64,000 nucleotides of DNA from Burkholderiales bacterium RIFCSPLOWO2_12_FULL_65_40 (GTDB taxonomy: Bacteria; Pseudomonadota; Gammaproteobacteria; Burkholderiales; Burkholderiaceae_C). Positions 25,613 to 37,285 of the stretch are shown here, one piece after another (within the stretch, counting starts at the first letter, position 1; each line of letters begins with the position of its first letter). The notes under the pieces were generated by a model. That model did no database searches, had not been told where the DNA came from, and saw only the letters and a list, made by a program, of their open reading frames with translations. The translations under genes were made by a program, and so were the position numbers. The stretch lies in NCBI GenBank assembly GCA_001770955.1, contig MESL01000035.1, positions 184,468 to 248,467 on the forward strand, given 5' to 3'.

Positions 25613-27067
25613 TCAATCCTGCGGGTCCTGCGCCTGGCGCGCCGGGAAGCGCACCGTAAAGCGCGCGCCGGGGGGCTGCTGCCCGGGCCGGGCGTCTTCC
25701 ACGGAAATCACGGCGCTGTGCTGGCGTGCGATCTCCAGCACGATGGGCAGGCCCAGGCCCGAGCCGTCGGCATCGGTGCCCAGGGCGCGGTAGAAATGCT
25801 GGAAGATCAGTTCGCGCTCGGCCTCGGGCACGCCTGGCCCGGTGTCCTCGACCTGGAGCAACAGCACGCGGCCAAACGTGTCGGCCAGCACGCGGGCGGT
25901 GATGATGCCGGGTTTTTCGGCACTCGACGGCGTGTAGTTGATGGCGTTGTCCACCAGGTTGCGCACCAGCTCCTTGAGCAGGGTGGGGTTGCCGTCGAGC
26001 CAGACACCCGGAGCGCCCGGCTCGGCGCCGTCGTACCCCAGGTCGATGCACTTGTCGAGCGCGCGCGGCACCGAGTCGCGCACCACCTCCATCGTCAGGC
26101 GGGCCAGGTCGCAGGGGACGTGGGCCATCTGCACGCTGCCGCCTTCGGCCCGGGCCAGGGCGAGCAACTGGTTGACGGTGTGGGTGGCGCGAATGCTGGA
26201 GCGCCCGATCTGCTGCAGCGAGCGTTTGAGTTCGTCGGTGCTGGTGCCTTCGCGCTGCGCCAGGTCGGCCTGCATGCGCAGGCCCGCCAGTGGGGTTTTG
26301 AGCTGGTGCGCGGCATCGGCCAGAAAGCGTTTTTGCGTGGCCAGCGAGTCGTTCAGGCGGGTGAGCAGGTCGTTCACCGACGCCACCAGAGGGGCCACTT
26401 CCATCGGCACGGTTTTGTGGTCCAGCGGCGAGAGGTCGTCGGGGCTGCGCGCGCGGATGCGCTCTTCCAGCTGGTTCAGCGGCTGGATGCCGCGCGCCAG
26501 CGCCAGCCACACCAGCAGCACGGCCAGCGGCAGGATGACGAACTGCGGCACCATCACGCCCTTGATGATTTCGGTGGCCAGTACGCTGCGCTTCTCGCGC
26601 GTCTCGGCCACCTGCACCAGGGCCAGCGGAGCGCCTTCGAGCTGCAGGCGCACCCAGATGTAGGCCATGCGGATTTCCAGCCCGCGCAACTCGGCGTCGC
26701 GCAGGCGCACCTCGCCGATGGTGGGCACCTCGTCGTCGGGTGGTGCGGGCAGCTCGCGCTCGCCCGACAGCAACTCGCCGCGCGGGCCGGTCACCTGGTA
26801 GTACACGGTGTCGGAATCGTCAGCGCGCAGGATCTCGCTGGCGGGCTGCGGCAGATTGAATTGCGGCTGGCCCTTGTGCACCGACACGAGTTGCGCCAGC
26901 GCGTGGGCGTTGTATTCGAGCGCACGGTCGAACGGCTTGTTGGCGATGCCCTGCGCCACCAGCCAGGTCAGCGCCAGGCTCACCGGCCACAGCAGCAGCA
27001 GCGGGGTGAGCATCCAGTCAAGGATTTCGCCGAACAGGGAGCGCTGCTCTCGCTGGAAGATCTTCAA
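25613..27067 (-). CDS. TctE-like sensor histidine kinase
   Basis: A 484-residue membrane sensor. Two helices (about 20-38 and 175-195) flank a periplasmic 2CSK_N-type domain (residues 39-170). A HAMP segment follows, then the H-box FLADAAHQLKTPLAGLR, N-box NLVDNAINYTPS and G-boxes DTGPGVPEAER and GSGLGLPIV. This layout matches TctE, which senses carboxylates, or QseC-like kinases. The partner regulator lies upstream at 27350-28024. The start at 27067 has a weak upstream site. Confidence 0.88.
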   Translation of the reverse strand: MKIFQREQRSLFGEILDWMLTPLLLLWPVSLALTWLVAQGIANKPFDRALEYNAHALAQLVSVHKGQPQFNLPQPASEILRADDSDTVYYQVTGPRGELLSGERELPAPPDDEVPTIGEVRLRDAELRGLEIRMAYIWVRLQLEGAPLALVQVAETREKRSVLATEIIKGVMVPQFVILPLAVLLVWLALARGIQPLNQLEERIRARSPDDLSPLDHKTVPMEVAPLVASVNDLLTRLNDSLATQKRFLADAAHQLKTPLAGLRMQADLAQREGTSTDELKRSLQQIGRSSIRATHTVNQLLALARAEGGSVQMAHVPCDLARLTMEVVRDSVPRALDKCIDLGYDGAEPGAPGVWLDGNPTLLKELVRNLVDNAINYTPSSAEKPGIITARVLADTFGRVLLLQVEDTGPGVPEAERELIFQHFYRALGTDADGSGLGLPIVLEIARQHSAVISVEDARPGQQPPGARFTVRFPARQAQDPQD

Positions 27068-27349
27068 GGTCGCTGCCCTGGTTTTGAATGAAAAGTGGAT
27101 TTAACGCAATGTGGGTAAGCGCTAGCAGCTACGAAAATAGAAGCAAAAAAAGGCTGTGCTGCAAGGCGCTTGGCCTCGTCCCCGCGAGTGGATACTGGCG
27201 CAGCCCAGGCCAGCATCCACCGCTCAAGGGCCGCCAAGCTGCGTATGCGGCGCTTCGCTTGCGTGCGCTGGTGGCGTCCCCCTGCCCGCAGCGCGCAGCG
27301 CTTCGAGAGCGGGTGGAAGCGGCGCAGCCGCTCAGGGGGGTGTTCCATT
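27068..27349. other. Inter-cistronic gap with repeat, no gene supported
   Basis: It separates the response regulator from its kinase. The left part holds repeat copy 4; the right 200 bases are GC-rich with many Gly/Arg/Ala-type codons in every frame and no start with a ribosome site. A 94-residue frame across it looks like chance. Confidence 0.5.
27111..27144. repeat. Dispersed palindromic repeat, copy 4 (partial)
   Basis: GGGTAAGCGCTAGCAGCTAC followed by AAAATAGAAGCAA, the right arm of the family. The left arm is decayed. Confidence 0.6.
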
Positions 27350-28024
27350 TCAACCGGGAATCTTCTCTAGGCAGTAGCCCAGGCCGCGCACCGTGGCGAT
27401 GCGGATCGGCCCCTTCTCGATCTTCTTGCGCAGGCGGTGGATATACACCTCGATGGCGTTGTTGCTCACCTCCTCGCCCCATTCGCACAGTCGCTCGACG
27501 AGCTGGTCCTTGCTCACCAGGCGCCCGGCGCGCTGCAGCAACACTTCGAGCAGGCCCAGTTCGCGCGCCGACAGCTCGACCATCTTTCCGTCGATGGTGG
27601 CCACGCGGCCGGCCTGGTCGTACACCAGCGGGCCGTGCTTGATGGCGCTGCTGGTGCCGCCCATGCCCCGGCGCGTGAGCGCACGCACGCGGGCTTCGAG
27701 CTCCTGCAGGCTGAAAGGCTTGGCCATGTAGTCGTCGGCGCCAAAGTCCAGCCCCTTGACGCGTTCTTCCACGCTGTCGGCGGCCGTCAGGATCAGCACC
27801 GGCAGGGCAGAGCCGCGCGCTCGCAGCTTTTTCAGCACCTCCAGGCCATGCATCTTGGGCAGACCCAGGTCGAGGATCAGCAGATCGAACTCGTTGTTGG
27901 TCATCAGCGCGGCATCGGCCTCGCTGCCGCTGGCCACGTGGTCCACCACGGCGCCCGAGCTGCGCAGCGTGCGCAACAGGCCATCGGCCAGCACCTGGTC
28001 GTCTTCGGCGATGAGGATGCGCAT
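27350..28024 (-). CDS. OmpR-family response regulator (TctD/QseB-like)
   Basis: A 224-residue regulator with receiver domain (acidic pocket E7-D8-D9, phospho-acceptor Asp52 in LILDLGLP, Thr in ILTAAD, Lys in MAKPFS) and a winged-helix OmpR domain (LSARELGLLEVLLQRAG, YIHRLRKKIE, TVRGLGYCLE). It should be phosphorylated by the kinase encoded next to it. The short leader before it (28025-28078) separates it from the MarR gene, also on the minus strand. Confidence 0.93.
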   Translation of the reverse strand: MRILIAEDDQVLADGLLRTLRSSGAVVDHVASGSEADAALMTNNEFDLLILDLGLPKMHGLEVLKKLRARGSALPVLILTAADSVEERVKGLDFGADDYMAKPFSLQELEARVRALTRRGMGGTSSAIKHGPLVYDQAGRVATIDGKMVELSARELGLLEVLLQRAGRLVSKDQLVERLCEWGEEVSNNAIEVYIHRLRKKIEKGPIRIATVRGLGYCLEKIPG

Positions 28025-28078
28025 GGGGTCTGTCTCCTGGTTGTTCCGATGATTTTAGGAGCTTGCCGGCGCCGTGCA

Positions 28079-28588
28079 TCAGGCCGGGTTGTTGCCGCTG
28101 GCGTAGGTCTCCAGGCCGATGGCCACCACGGCGGCCACCTCGTCGCCCACTTCGGCGCGCAATTCGGCCTCGGCCTGCGCCACCGCGCTCTGGAATGCCC
28201 GCAGCCAGGCATGACCGGTCGGCGTGAACTGCACGCGCCGGGCCCGCGCATCGAGCGGGTCGGGGCGGCGCTCCACCAGGCCCCAGGCCTCGCACTGGTC
28301 CACCAGGGCGCCCATGGCCTGCTTGGTCATTCCGGCGCGCCCGGCCAGGTCGCCCAGCCGGTCGCCCCGCAGCGACAGGTGGCGCGTGATGTGCACATGC
28401 GCGGCGCTGACCTGGTCGCGCGCCGCCAGGTGCGACAGCGCCAGCGGCACATCCACGTTGCGCGCCATCAGCTGCAGCACCCGCGCATCAAAGCGCCGCA
28501 GGGCATGGCCCATCAGGCGGCCCAGATGGGTCTGGCGCCAAGCATCGTGCCGTGCGCTGTCCGGCGCGCTGGGGGGTGCGAAGTCCAT
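28079..28588 (-). CDS. MarR-family transcriptional regulator
   Basis: A 169-residue winged-helix regulator: helical N-terminus, recognition segment GDRLGDLAGRAGMTKQAMGALVDQCEAWGLVERRPDPLDARARRVQFT (the classic MarR DNA-binding fold, with the DxRxR wing), and a dimerising C-terminal helix pair. Start at 28588 was preferred; 28660 is in frame but lies upstream of a palindrome that may be its operator. It is divergent from recA. The controlled target is unknown, perhaps itself. Confidence 0.85.
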   Translation of the reverse strand: MDFAPPSAPDSARHDAWRQTHLGRLMGHALRRFDARVLQLMARNVDVPLALSHLAARDQVSAAHVHITRHLSLRGDRLGDLAGRAGMTKQAMGALVDQCEAWGLVERRPDPLDARARRVQFTPTGHAWLRAFQSAVAQAEAELRAEVGDEVAAVVAIGLETYASGNNPA

Positions 28589-28611
28589 CGGCAAATGGTA
28601 AGGCAAACTGA

Positions 28612-28624
28612 CCAAATAATTTGG
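28612..28624. promoter_or_regulatory. Possible MarR autoregulatory operator
   Basis: Perfect palindrome CCAAAT-A-ATTTGG, 24 bases upstream of the MarR start and in the shared region with recA. A second half, AATTTGG-like, follows directly (GGAAATTTGG). Confidence 0.45.
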
Positions 28625-28652
28625 AAATTTGGAGAAATGCCCGGATAAACTA

Positions 28653-28668
28653 CTGTTCAAGCATCCAG
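28653..28668 (+). promoter_or_regulatory. Possible LexA (SOS) box of recA
   Basis: CTGTTCAAGCATCCAG has the CTG-N10-CAG spacing of LexA sites and lies 61 bases before the recA start. The inner bases fit only partly. Confidence 0.45.
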
Positions 28669-28728
28669 CCTGTCATTAATTGCAGCCGGTGCGCACAACA
28701 CCCCTACCGACCTTTCCAGGAGATTTTC

Positions 28729-29859
<1,131 letters not shown>

Positions 29860-29891
29860 TCGCTGAACCGCCGCAGTGCCAGAGGCCGACC

Positions 29892-30365
29892 ATGCCCATG
29901 CCGCAGCCATCGCTCAAGGGCCGGGCGTTGCGCTGCCTGGCGGCACGCGAACACTCGCGCGCCGAGTTGCTGCGCAAACTGGCGCCGTACGAGGAGGAGC
30001 CAGGTCAGCTGGAGAGCGTGCTCGACGAACTGCAGGCCAAGGGCTTCATCAGCGAGGAGCGCGTGGCAGCGTCGCTCTTGCACCGCCGTGCGGCACGCCT
30101 GGGGGATTTGCGCATCCGGCAGGAGCTGCAGGCCAAGGGGCTGGACGCACCCACGGTGGCGCACGCCCTCGACCAGTTGCGCGGCACGGAGCGCGAGCGT
30201 GCGCAGGTGGTATGGCAACGCAAGTTCGGCACACCCGCGCAGGATGCCAAAGAGCGCGCACGGCAGATGCGTTTTTTGCTGGCGCGCGGGTTTTCGGCCG
30301 ACGTGGTGCGGCGCGTGGTGCAGGGCGGCGCAGGCCCTGAGGCCGACACCGATACGAAATATTGA
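29892..30365 (+). CDS. recX: Recombination regulator RecX
   Basis: A 157-residue helical-repeat protein: RALRCLAAREHSRAELLRKL, VLDELQAKGFISEERVAASLLHRRAARLGDLRI and RQMRFLLARGFSADVVRRVV are the three-helix repeats of RecX. It binds RecA and limits filament growth. It is placed directly after recA, the usual order. An upstream frame extends over recA but the ATG at 29892 gives normal length. Confidence 0.93.
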   Translation: MPMPQPSLKGRALRCLAAREHSRAELLRKLAPYEEEPGQLESVLDELQAKGFISEERVAASLLHRRAARLGDLRIRQELQAKGLDAPTVAHALDQLRGTERERAQVVWQRKFGTPAQDAKERARQMRFLLARGFSADVVRRVVQGGAGPEADTDTKY

Positions 30366-30366
30366 A

Positions 30367-30426
30367 GCCTTTCAGGGCTCCAGCGCTTGATAGGCAAGCG
30401 CAGGCAGCTATTAATTAAATAGCAAT
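30367..30426. repeat. Dispersed palindromic repeat, copy 5
   Basis: CCAGCGCTTGATAGGCAAGC followed by GCAGGCAGCTATTAATTAAA. It fills the convergent gap between recX and argC and probably works as a structured boundary in RNA. Confidence 0.8.
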
Positions 30427-31358
30427 CAAAGCCCCAGCATCAGGCGCAGGTTCTGCACCGCCGCGCCGCTGGCGCCCTTGCCCAGGTTGTCCAGCCGGGC
30501 AATCAGCACGGCCTGGCGGTATTCCTCGTTGGCGAACACGCGCAGTTCCAGCTGGTTGGTGTCGGCCAGTGTGTCAGCGGCCAGCTTGAGGTCTGCGGTG
30601 GGCTCAAGCACCTTCACCCATTGCTCGGGCGTGTTGGTACGGGCGTAATGGGCGGCCAGGGCGTCGTGCAGCGTGGCCGCCTTGGGCTGACCCGGCAGCA
30701 GATCGAGGTGCAACGGCAGTTGCACCAGCATGCCCTGGGGGAAATTGCCCACCGCAGGAATGAACAGCGGGCGGCGTGTCATGCCCGTGTAATGCAGGAT
30801 TTCCGGGATGTGCTTGTGGGCCAGTCCCAGCGCATAGGCCTCGTAGGGCGGCGCCTTGCCGGCTTCATAGGCCTCGATCATCGGGCGGCCTCCGCCGCTG
30901 TAGCCCGAAACGGAGGGCAGCGAGACCGCGAAATCTTTCGGCACCAGACCCGCATCGACCAGCGGACGCAACAGGGCGATGGCGCCCGTGGCATAGCAGC
31001 CTGGGTTGGCCACGCGCGTGGCCGTGCGCACGGCATCGAGCTGCCCCGCGCACAGTTCAGGGAAGCCGAACACCCAGCCCGGCGCCGTGCGGTGCGCGGT
31101 GCTGGCATCGATCACCTTGATGCGGCGGCCTGTGGCCTGCTCGATGCTGTCCACCAGCGCCACGGTTTCGCGGGCCGCATCGTCATGCAGGCACAGCACC
31201 ACCAGGTCGGCCTGGCCCACCAGGGCGCGCTTGGCGGCCGGGTCCTTGCGCAGTTCGGGGGCAATGCTCAGCAGTTCAACCCCGCTCATGCCCTGCAGGC
31301 GCTCGCGGATCTGCAGACCCGTGGTGCCGGCTTCGCCGTCAATGAAAACTTTGGACAT
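30426..31358 (-). CDS. argC: N-acetyl-gamma-glutamyl-phosphate reductase ArgC (short type 2)
   Basis: A 310-residue NADPH-dependent reductase in arginine synthesis, converting N-acetylglutamyl phosphate to the semialdehyde. It begins [19 protein letters not shown] (dinucleotide site) and holds the active cysteine in [11 protein letters not shown]. The length and missing insert place it in the shorter AGPR type 2. The start at 31358 has AGGAGC upstream; a longer frame to 31487 lacks support. It is divergent from sucC. Confidence 0.93.
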   Translation of the reverse strand: MSKVFIDGEAGTTGLQIRERLQGMSGVELLSIAPELRKDPAAKRALVGQADLVVLCLHDDAARETVALVDSIEQATGRRIKVIDASTAHRTAPGWVFGFPELCAGQLDAVRTATRVANPGCYATGAIALLRPLVDAGLVPKDFAVSLPSVSGYSGGGRPMIEAYEAGKAPPYEAYALGLAHKHIPEILHYTGMTRRPLFIPAVGNFPQGMLVQLPLHLDLLPGQPKAATLHDALAAHYARTNTPEQWVKVLEPTADLKLAADTLADTNQLELRVFANEEYRQAVLIARLDNLGKGASGAAVQNLRLMLGL

Positions 31359-31524
31359 GGTTTGCTCCTGCAATGGGGGCGCCGTGCTGTACTGGCGGCG
31401 TAAGTTTTGGAAAAGGTATGGTGCGTCGCAACATGATACATTTACCGGCTGCCATGTCCCACGCCCGCCGCCAGACATTCCAACCATGGTAGACGGGTGA
31501 AATCAATTTCCTGAGAGAGCCCTC

Positions 31525-32685
<1,161 letters not shown>

Positions 32686-32704
32686 GAAGCCCGGAGAAAT
32701 ACCC

Positions 32705-33598
32705 ATGTCGATCTACATCAACAAAGACACCAAGGTCATCACCCAGGGCATCACGGGCAAGACCGGCCAGTTCCACACGGAAAAGTGCCAGGAATACGCG
32801 AACGGCAAGAACTGCTTCGTCGCGGGCGTGAACCCCAAGAAGGCCGGTGAGTCGATCTTCAACATCCCGATCTACGCCTCCGTCAAGGAAGCCGCGACGC
32901 AGACTGGCGCCACCGTGTCGGTGATCTACGTGCCGCCCGCAGGCGCTGCCGCCGCGATCTGGGAAGCCGTCGAGGCCGACCTGGACATGGCCATCTGCAT
33001 CACCGAAGGCATTCCGGTCAAGGACATGCTCGAAGTGCGCAACAAGATGAAGGCCAAGGAAGCCGCCGGCGGCAAGAAGACGCTGCTGCTGGGCCCCAAC
33101 TGCCCCGGCATCATCACGCCCGACGAAATCAAGATCGGCATCATGCCCGGCCACATCCACCGCAAGGGCCGCATCGGCGTGGTGAGCCGTTCGGGCACGC
33201 TGACCTACGAAGCCGTGGCCATGTTGACCGAAGTGGGTCTGGGCCAGTCCACCGCCGTGGGCATTGGTGGCGACCCCATCAATGGCCTCAAGCACATCGA
33301 CGTGATGCGCGCCTTCAACGACGACCCCGACACCGATGCCGTGATCATGATCGGCGAGATCGGTGGTCCTGACGAAGCCGAAGCCGCCCTGTGGTGCAAG
33401 GCCAATATGAAGAAGCCGATCGTCGGTTTCATCGCGGGTGTCACCGCGCCTCCCGGCAAGCGCATGGGCCACGCTGGCGCGCTGATCTCCGGTGGTGCCG
33501 ATACGGCCGATGCCAAGCTCGCCATCATGGAAGAGTCGGGTTTCATCATCACGCGCAACCCCTCGGAACTGGGCAAGCTGCTCAAGGCGCAGCTCTGA
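32705..33598 (+). CDS. sucD: Succinyl-CoA synthetase alpha subunit
   Basis: A 297-residue subunit with the CoA-binding Rossmann domain ([19 protein letters not shown]) and the phosphohistidine in [10 protein letters not shown] (His of the MGHAGA loop). A GGAGAAA ribosome site precedes it. A strong terminator ends the sucCD operon at 33628. Confidence 0.97.
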   Translation: MSIYINKDTKVITQGITGKTGQFHTEKCQEYANGKNCFVAGVNPKKAGESIFNIPIYASVKEAATQTGATVSVIYVPPAGAAAAIWEAVEADLDMAICITEGIPVKDMLEVRNKMKAKEAAGGKKTLLLGPNCPGIITPDEIKIGIMPGHIHRKGRIGVVSRSGTLTYEAVAMLTEVGLGQSTAVGIGGDPINGLKHIDVMRAFNDDPDTDAVIMIGEIGGPDEAEAALWCKANMKKPIVGFIAGVTAPPGKRMGHAGALISGGADTADAKLAIMEESGFIITRNPSELGKLLKAQL

Positions 33599-33627
33599 TC
33601 TGAGCCAGGGCATTTTGTCCCTTCCAG

Positions 33628-33661
33628 AAAGCGCCGGTGGCTCGCCCACCGGCGCTTTTTT
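33628..33661 (+). terminator. Terminator of sucCD
   Basis: AAAGCGCCGGTGG pairs with CCACCGGCGCTTT over a five-base loop, ending in a run of T. Confidence 0.9.
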
Positions 33662-33801
33662 GCTATCAGAATGACAAAATTGGCAGATGCAGCGCGTGGT
33701 CCTGGCCGGATGTCCCTGTCGCAGGGGTGAGGCCTCCGGCGCAATTCTTGCTTGGTTCTAGGTTCATCAAAAACCAAAGGCACGTGCACGTGGGGCAAAT
33801 C

Positions 33802-36444
33802 ATGGAGGTGCGGGAGGCAATGCGCAAGCACGGGGTGGCTGCCCTGGTGCTGGCACTGGCCATGGCTGCGCTGTATTTTGCCACGGACATCGTGCACAGC
33901 CTGGACCAGCGCGTCTACGATGCGGCGCTGGCGCGCCCAGACCGCCAGGCCTTGAGCGAAGTCGTCATCGTGGCGATCGACGAGGCCAGCCTGGCACAGA
34001 TGGGCGCCTGGCCGTGGCCGCGCGATGTGCACGCCCAGGTGATTGACCGCCTGGCCGCCGCCGGGGCCAAGACCATTGTTCACACCACCCCGCTGGACCA
34101 TGCGCAAACCTATCCGGCCCAAGCCTATCTGCGGGACATCCGGGCCACGCTGGGCGCGGCCGCGCCGGAGGCTGCGACGCTGAGCGGTCTGATCGGCCGC
34201 ACGCTGGACGAGGCAGATGCGGCGCTGAACACCGACCAGCGGCTGGCCTCCAGCATTCAGCGGGCCGGCAATGTGCTGCTGGGTAGTCGCGTTCAACCGG
34301 ATGCGCCGGGCAGCGGCGCGACAGGAAAGTGGCCGCCGTACGTGCATCGCAGCGCCCTGCCCAACCCGGGGAGCCGTGCCTTGGGTGGCGATGGAGTCCG
34401 GCCCCCGATCGCCCTGCTGGGGCAGGCGGCGGCAGGCGTGGGGCACATGCAGGTGTTGGCGGATTCCGATGGTGTTGTGCGCCGTGTGCCGCTGGTGCTG
34501 CGCCAGGACGGCGCGGGCATGCCTGCGCTGGCACTGCTGGCCGCGGCGCACAGCCTGCGCCTCGGAATGCGGGATGTACAGTGGCTGAATGACCGGGCCA
34601 TGAGCCTCGGCGGCCTGACCGTTCTGACCGACGAGCAGGCGGTGCTGCGCCCGCCGCACTATGCCGCGCCGCAGGGCGCGGGCGCCTTTGTGACGATCCC
34701 TTTTCACGAAGTGCTGGCAGGCAAGGTGCCGCCCGCGCGCCTGCAGAACAAGGTGGTGCTCATCGGAGGCACTGCGCCCGAGGTGCAGTCCTGGGTTACC
34801 GCACCTGGCGACCGTGCGGTGGCGCCCGTGCAGCTGCTGGCAGACCAGATATCGGGCATCCGGCAAGGGCATGTGGTCACTCAGCCCGTCTGGGCCATGC
34901 CCGCCATGGCGGTGCTATGGCTTGCCGTGGTGTTGTTCCTTGCAGGGGTGCTGCCCCGGCTGGGTGGGGCCGCTGGTGCGGGCATCGCCCTGGGGCTGGC
35001 GCTGGGCCTGGCGGGGGTGCAGTGGCTGGGTCTGGCGTTGATGGGCCAGTGGTTTCCAGCGGGGCTGGCAGTCGTCACCCTGATGGCGGGCGCACTGTGG
35101 CATGTGGCCCGCTCAGGGCAGGCGGGTTCCCTGGCGATGTCGCAGCAGGGTGGGCAGGGCGCCACGGAGGCAGACCGGATGATGGGCCTGGCCTTGCAGG
35201 GGCAGGGGCAGCTTGATATGGCGTTCGAGCGCCTGCGCCGCGTTCCGGCGGGCCTGCAGGTGCAGGACAACCTGATGCATCTGGCGCAAGATTTTGAACG
35301 CAAGCACCAGTACGACAAGGCACAGGCTGTTTACGAGCATGTCTTGAGGCAGGATCGTGAGCACAAGGAAGCGCGGGCGCGACGCAAGCGGGTCAAGCGA
35401 CTGGCGGAAGTTGCGGCGCAGGCAGGAGCCATCCCGGAGCCGCAGGCGCCGTCTGCACAAAGTGCCCCCGAGCTCCTGGGCCGCTACCACATTGAAAAAG
35501 AACTGGGGCGGGGGTCGATGGGGGTGGTGTACCAGGGGCGCGATCCGAAGATCGGTCGGGTGGTGGCCATCAAGGCGCTGGCCTTGGGGCAAGAGTTTGA
35601 TGGCGCCGCCCTGGTGGATGCACGCGCGCGCTTTTTCCGCGAGGCTGAATCAGCCGGGCGCTTGCAGCACCAGAACATCGTCACGATTTACGACGCAGGC
35701 GATGAGCACGGACTGGCCTGGATCGCCATGGAACTGCTCAAGGGCCAGGATCTGACCGGCTTCACCCGGGCAGACCATTTGCTGCCGTTGGCGCAAGTGG
35801 TGTCGATTGTGGCGGCCGTGGCCGATGCGCTGGACTACGCGCACCAGCAGAACGTGGTGCACCGCGATATCAAGCCGGCCAACATCATGTTTGATGCTGC
35901 CACCGGTGCGGTCAAGGTATCGGATTTCGGCATCGCGCGCATCACCGACAGCAGCAAGACCCGCACCGGGCTGGTGCTGGGCACACCCAGCTTCATGGCG
36001 CCAGAACAACTGGCGGGGCACAAGGTCGATGGGCGCTGCGATCTCTACGCACTGGGCGTGACGCTGTTCCAGCTGCTCACCGCAAGCCTGCCCTTGCGGG
36101 GGGCATCGATGAGCGAACTGATGCACAACATTGCCCGCACGCCCGCGCCCGATGTGCGCACCCTGCGCCCCGATGTGCCGCCCGAGCTGGCCCGCATCGT
36201 GGCGCTGGCGCTGCGCAAGAACCCGCAGGAGCGCTACCAGACCGGCCGCCAGCTGGCGACAGATTTGCGCAACGTGGAAAACGGCATGCGCGCGGGGTCT
36301 GCAGATGCACCTGCGAACCATTCACTCGTCTATGATGCGCGCAGCGACCTCAACGAGCACAAAATGGCGGATTTTCAAGAAACTGTAATGGATGACCCCG
36401 TCCAGCGGGCCTCTGATTCCGCCATGGGCCCGGGTGCGCGATGA
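33802..36444 (+). CDS. CHASE2-domain Ser/Thr protein kinase
   Basis: An 880-residue membrane kinase. An N-terminal helix (about 9-26) leads to a periplasmic CHASE2 sensor domain (LDQRVYDAAL, VIVAIDEASLAQMGAWPWPR, about 30-345), then three close helices (about 365-440), a linker with TPR-like helices, and a Hanks kinase domain (about 558-820): GRGSMGVVYQG, VVAIKAL, HRDIKPANIM, DFGIAR, GTPSFMAPEQ. All catalytic residues are present. It overlaps the PP2C gene by ATGA, so kinase and phosphatase are made together. The start is uncertain; ATG 33820 is also possible. Confidence 0.92.
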   Translation: MEVREAMRKHGVAALVLALAMAALYFATDIVHSLDQRVYDAALARPDRQALSEVVIVAIDEASLAQMGAWPWPRDVHAQVIDRLAAAGAKTIVHTTPLDHAQTYPAQAYLRDIRATLGAAAPEAATLSGLIGRTLDEADAALNTDQRLASSIQRAGNVLLGSRVQPDAPGSGATGKWPPYVHRSALPNPGSRALGGDGVRPPIALLGQAAAGVGHMQVLADSDGVVRRVPLVLRQDGAGMPALALLAAAHSLRLGMRDVQWLNDRAMSLGGLTVLTDEQAVLRPPHYAAPQGAGAFVTIPFHEVLAGKVPPARLQNKVVLIGGTAPEVQSWVTAPGDRAVAPVQLLADQISGIRQGHVVTQPVWAMPAMAVLWLAVVLFLAGVLPRLGGAAGAGIALGLALGLAGVQWLGLALMGQWFPAGLAVVTLMAGALWHVARSGQAGSLAMSQQGGQGATEADRMMGLALQGQGQLDMAFERLRRVPAGLQVQDNLMHLAQDFERKHQYDKAQAVYEHVLRQDREHKEARARRKRVKRLAEVAAQAGAIPEPQAPSAQSAPELLGRYHIEKELGRGSMGVVYQGRDPKIGRVVAIKALALGQEFDGAALVDARARFFREAESAGRLQHQNIVTIYDAGDEHGLAWIAMELLKGQDLTGFTRADHLLPLAQVVSIVAAVADALDYAHQQNVVHRDIKPANIMFDAATGAVKVSDFGIARITDSSKTRTGLVLGTPSFMAPEQLAGHKVDGRCDLYALGVTLFQLLTASLPLRGASMSELMHNIARTPAPDVRTLRPDVPPELARIVALALRKNPQERYQTGRQLATDLRNVENGMRAGSADAPANHSLVYDARSDLNEHKMADFQETVMDDPVQRASDSAMGPGAR

Positions 36445-37247
36445 CTGCGGTGAAGATGGCCTACGAGTTCCATGCACGCACCGACCCGGGACGCGTGCGC
36501 GCCAACAATGAAGATGCTGTCTGTGTGGACTCCCAGGCCCAGGTAGCGGTGCTGGCCGACGGCATGGGCGGCTACAACGCTGGCGAAGTGGCCAGCGGCA
36601 TGGCCACCACATTCATCCGTACCGAACTGGCGCGCTGGCTGGCCCAGGCCGGGCAGCATCTCAAGGCATTTGACCTGCGCCGTGGTATCGAGATCTGTGT
36701 GGACAATGCCAACCAGGCCATTCTGGGTGCTGCCGAATCCAATCCGCAGTACTCCGGCATGGGCACCACGGTGGTGGTGGGTGTGTTTCAGGGCGGCCGG
36801 CTCATGCTGGGGCATATCGGCGATTCGCGCTGCTATCGCCTGCGCGCCGGTGTGCTGGAGCAGATCACGCGCGATCACTCGTGGTTGCAGGAGCAGATCG
36901 ACGCAGGGTTGATCACGCCACAGCAGGCGGCACTCTCCACCAGCCGCAATCTGGTCACACGCGCCCTGGGGGTCGAAGACCATGTGCTGGTCGAGATCAA
37001 TGAATTCAAGGTCGAACCGCAAGACCTCTACCTCATGTGCTCGGACGGTCTCAGCGAAATGGTGGACCATGCCGCCCTGACGGCCCTGGCGGCAGCCAGT
37101 GTCTCACTGGAAGAAAAAGCGCGGCGCCTCATCGACGCCGCCAACGCCAATGGGGGCCGCGACAACATCAGTGTTGTTCTGGTGCAGGCGGGCTCGGCCG
37201 AGGGCGGCAAACGCAGTCTCATGTCGCGGTTGTTGCGACAGGCATAG
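36441..37247 (+). CDS. PP2C-family Ser/Thr phosphatase
   Basis: A 268-residue PPM/PP2C phosphatase with all metal-binding motifs: RVRANNEDAV, LADGMGGYNAGEVASG, GHIGDSRCYRLR, MCSDGLSEMV, GGRDNISVV. It would reverse phosphorylation by the coupled kinase at 33802. It has no membrane segment, so it acts in the cytoplasm. The FHA gene follows 38 bases later. Confidence 0.94.
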   Translation: MTAVKMAYEFHARTDPGRVRANNEDAVCVDSQAQVAVLADGMGGYNAGEVASGMATTFIRTELARWLAQAGQHLKAFDLRRGIEICVDNANQAILGAAESNPQYSGMGTTVVVGVFQGGRLMLGHIGDSRCYRLRAGVLEQITRDHSWLQEQIDAGLITPQQAALSTSRNLVTRALGVEDHVLVEINEFKVEPQDLYLMCSDGLSEMVDHAALTALAAASVSLEEKARRLIDAANANGGRDNISVVLVQAGSAEGGKRSLMSRLLRQA

Positions 37248-37285
37248 CGTTCATTTATTCAATTTCACATGCATTGGAGTGGGTC

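Noticed and set aside
27064..27348. 94-codon frame between kinase and regulator
   Set aside because: Arg/Ala-rich, no ribosome site, covers a dispersed repeat and GC-rich filler.
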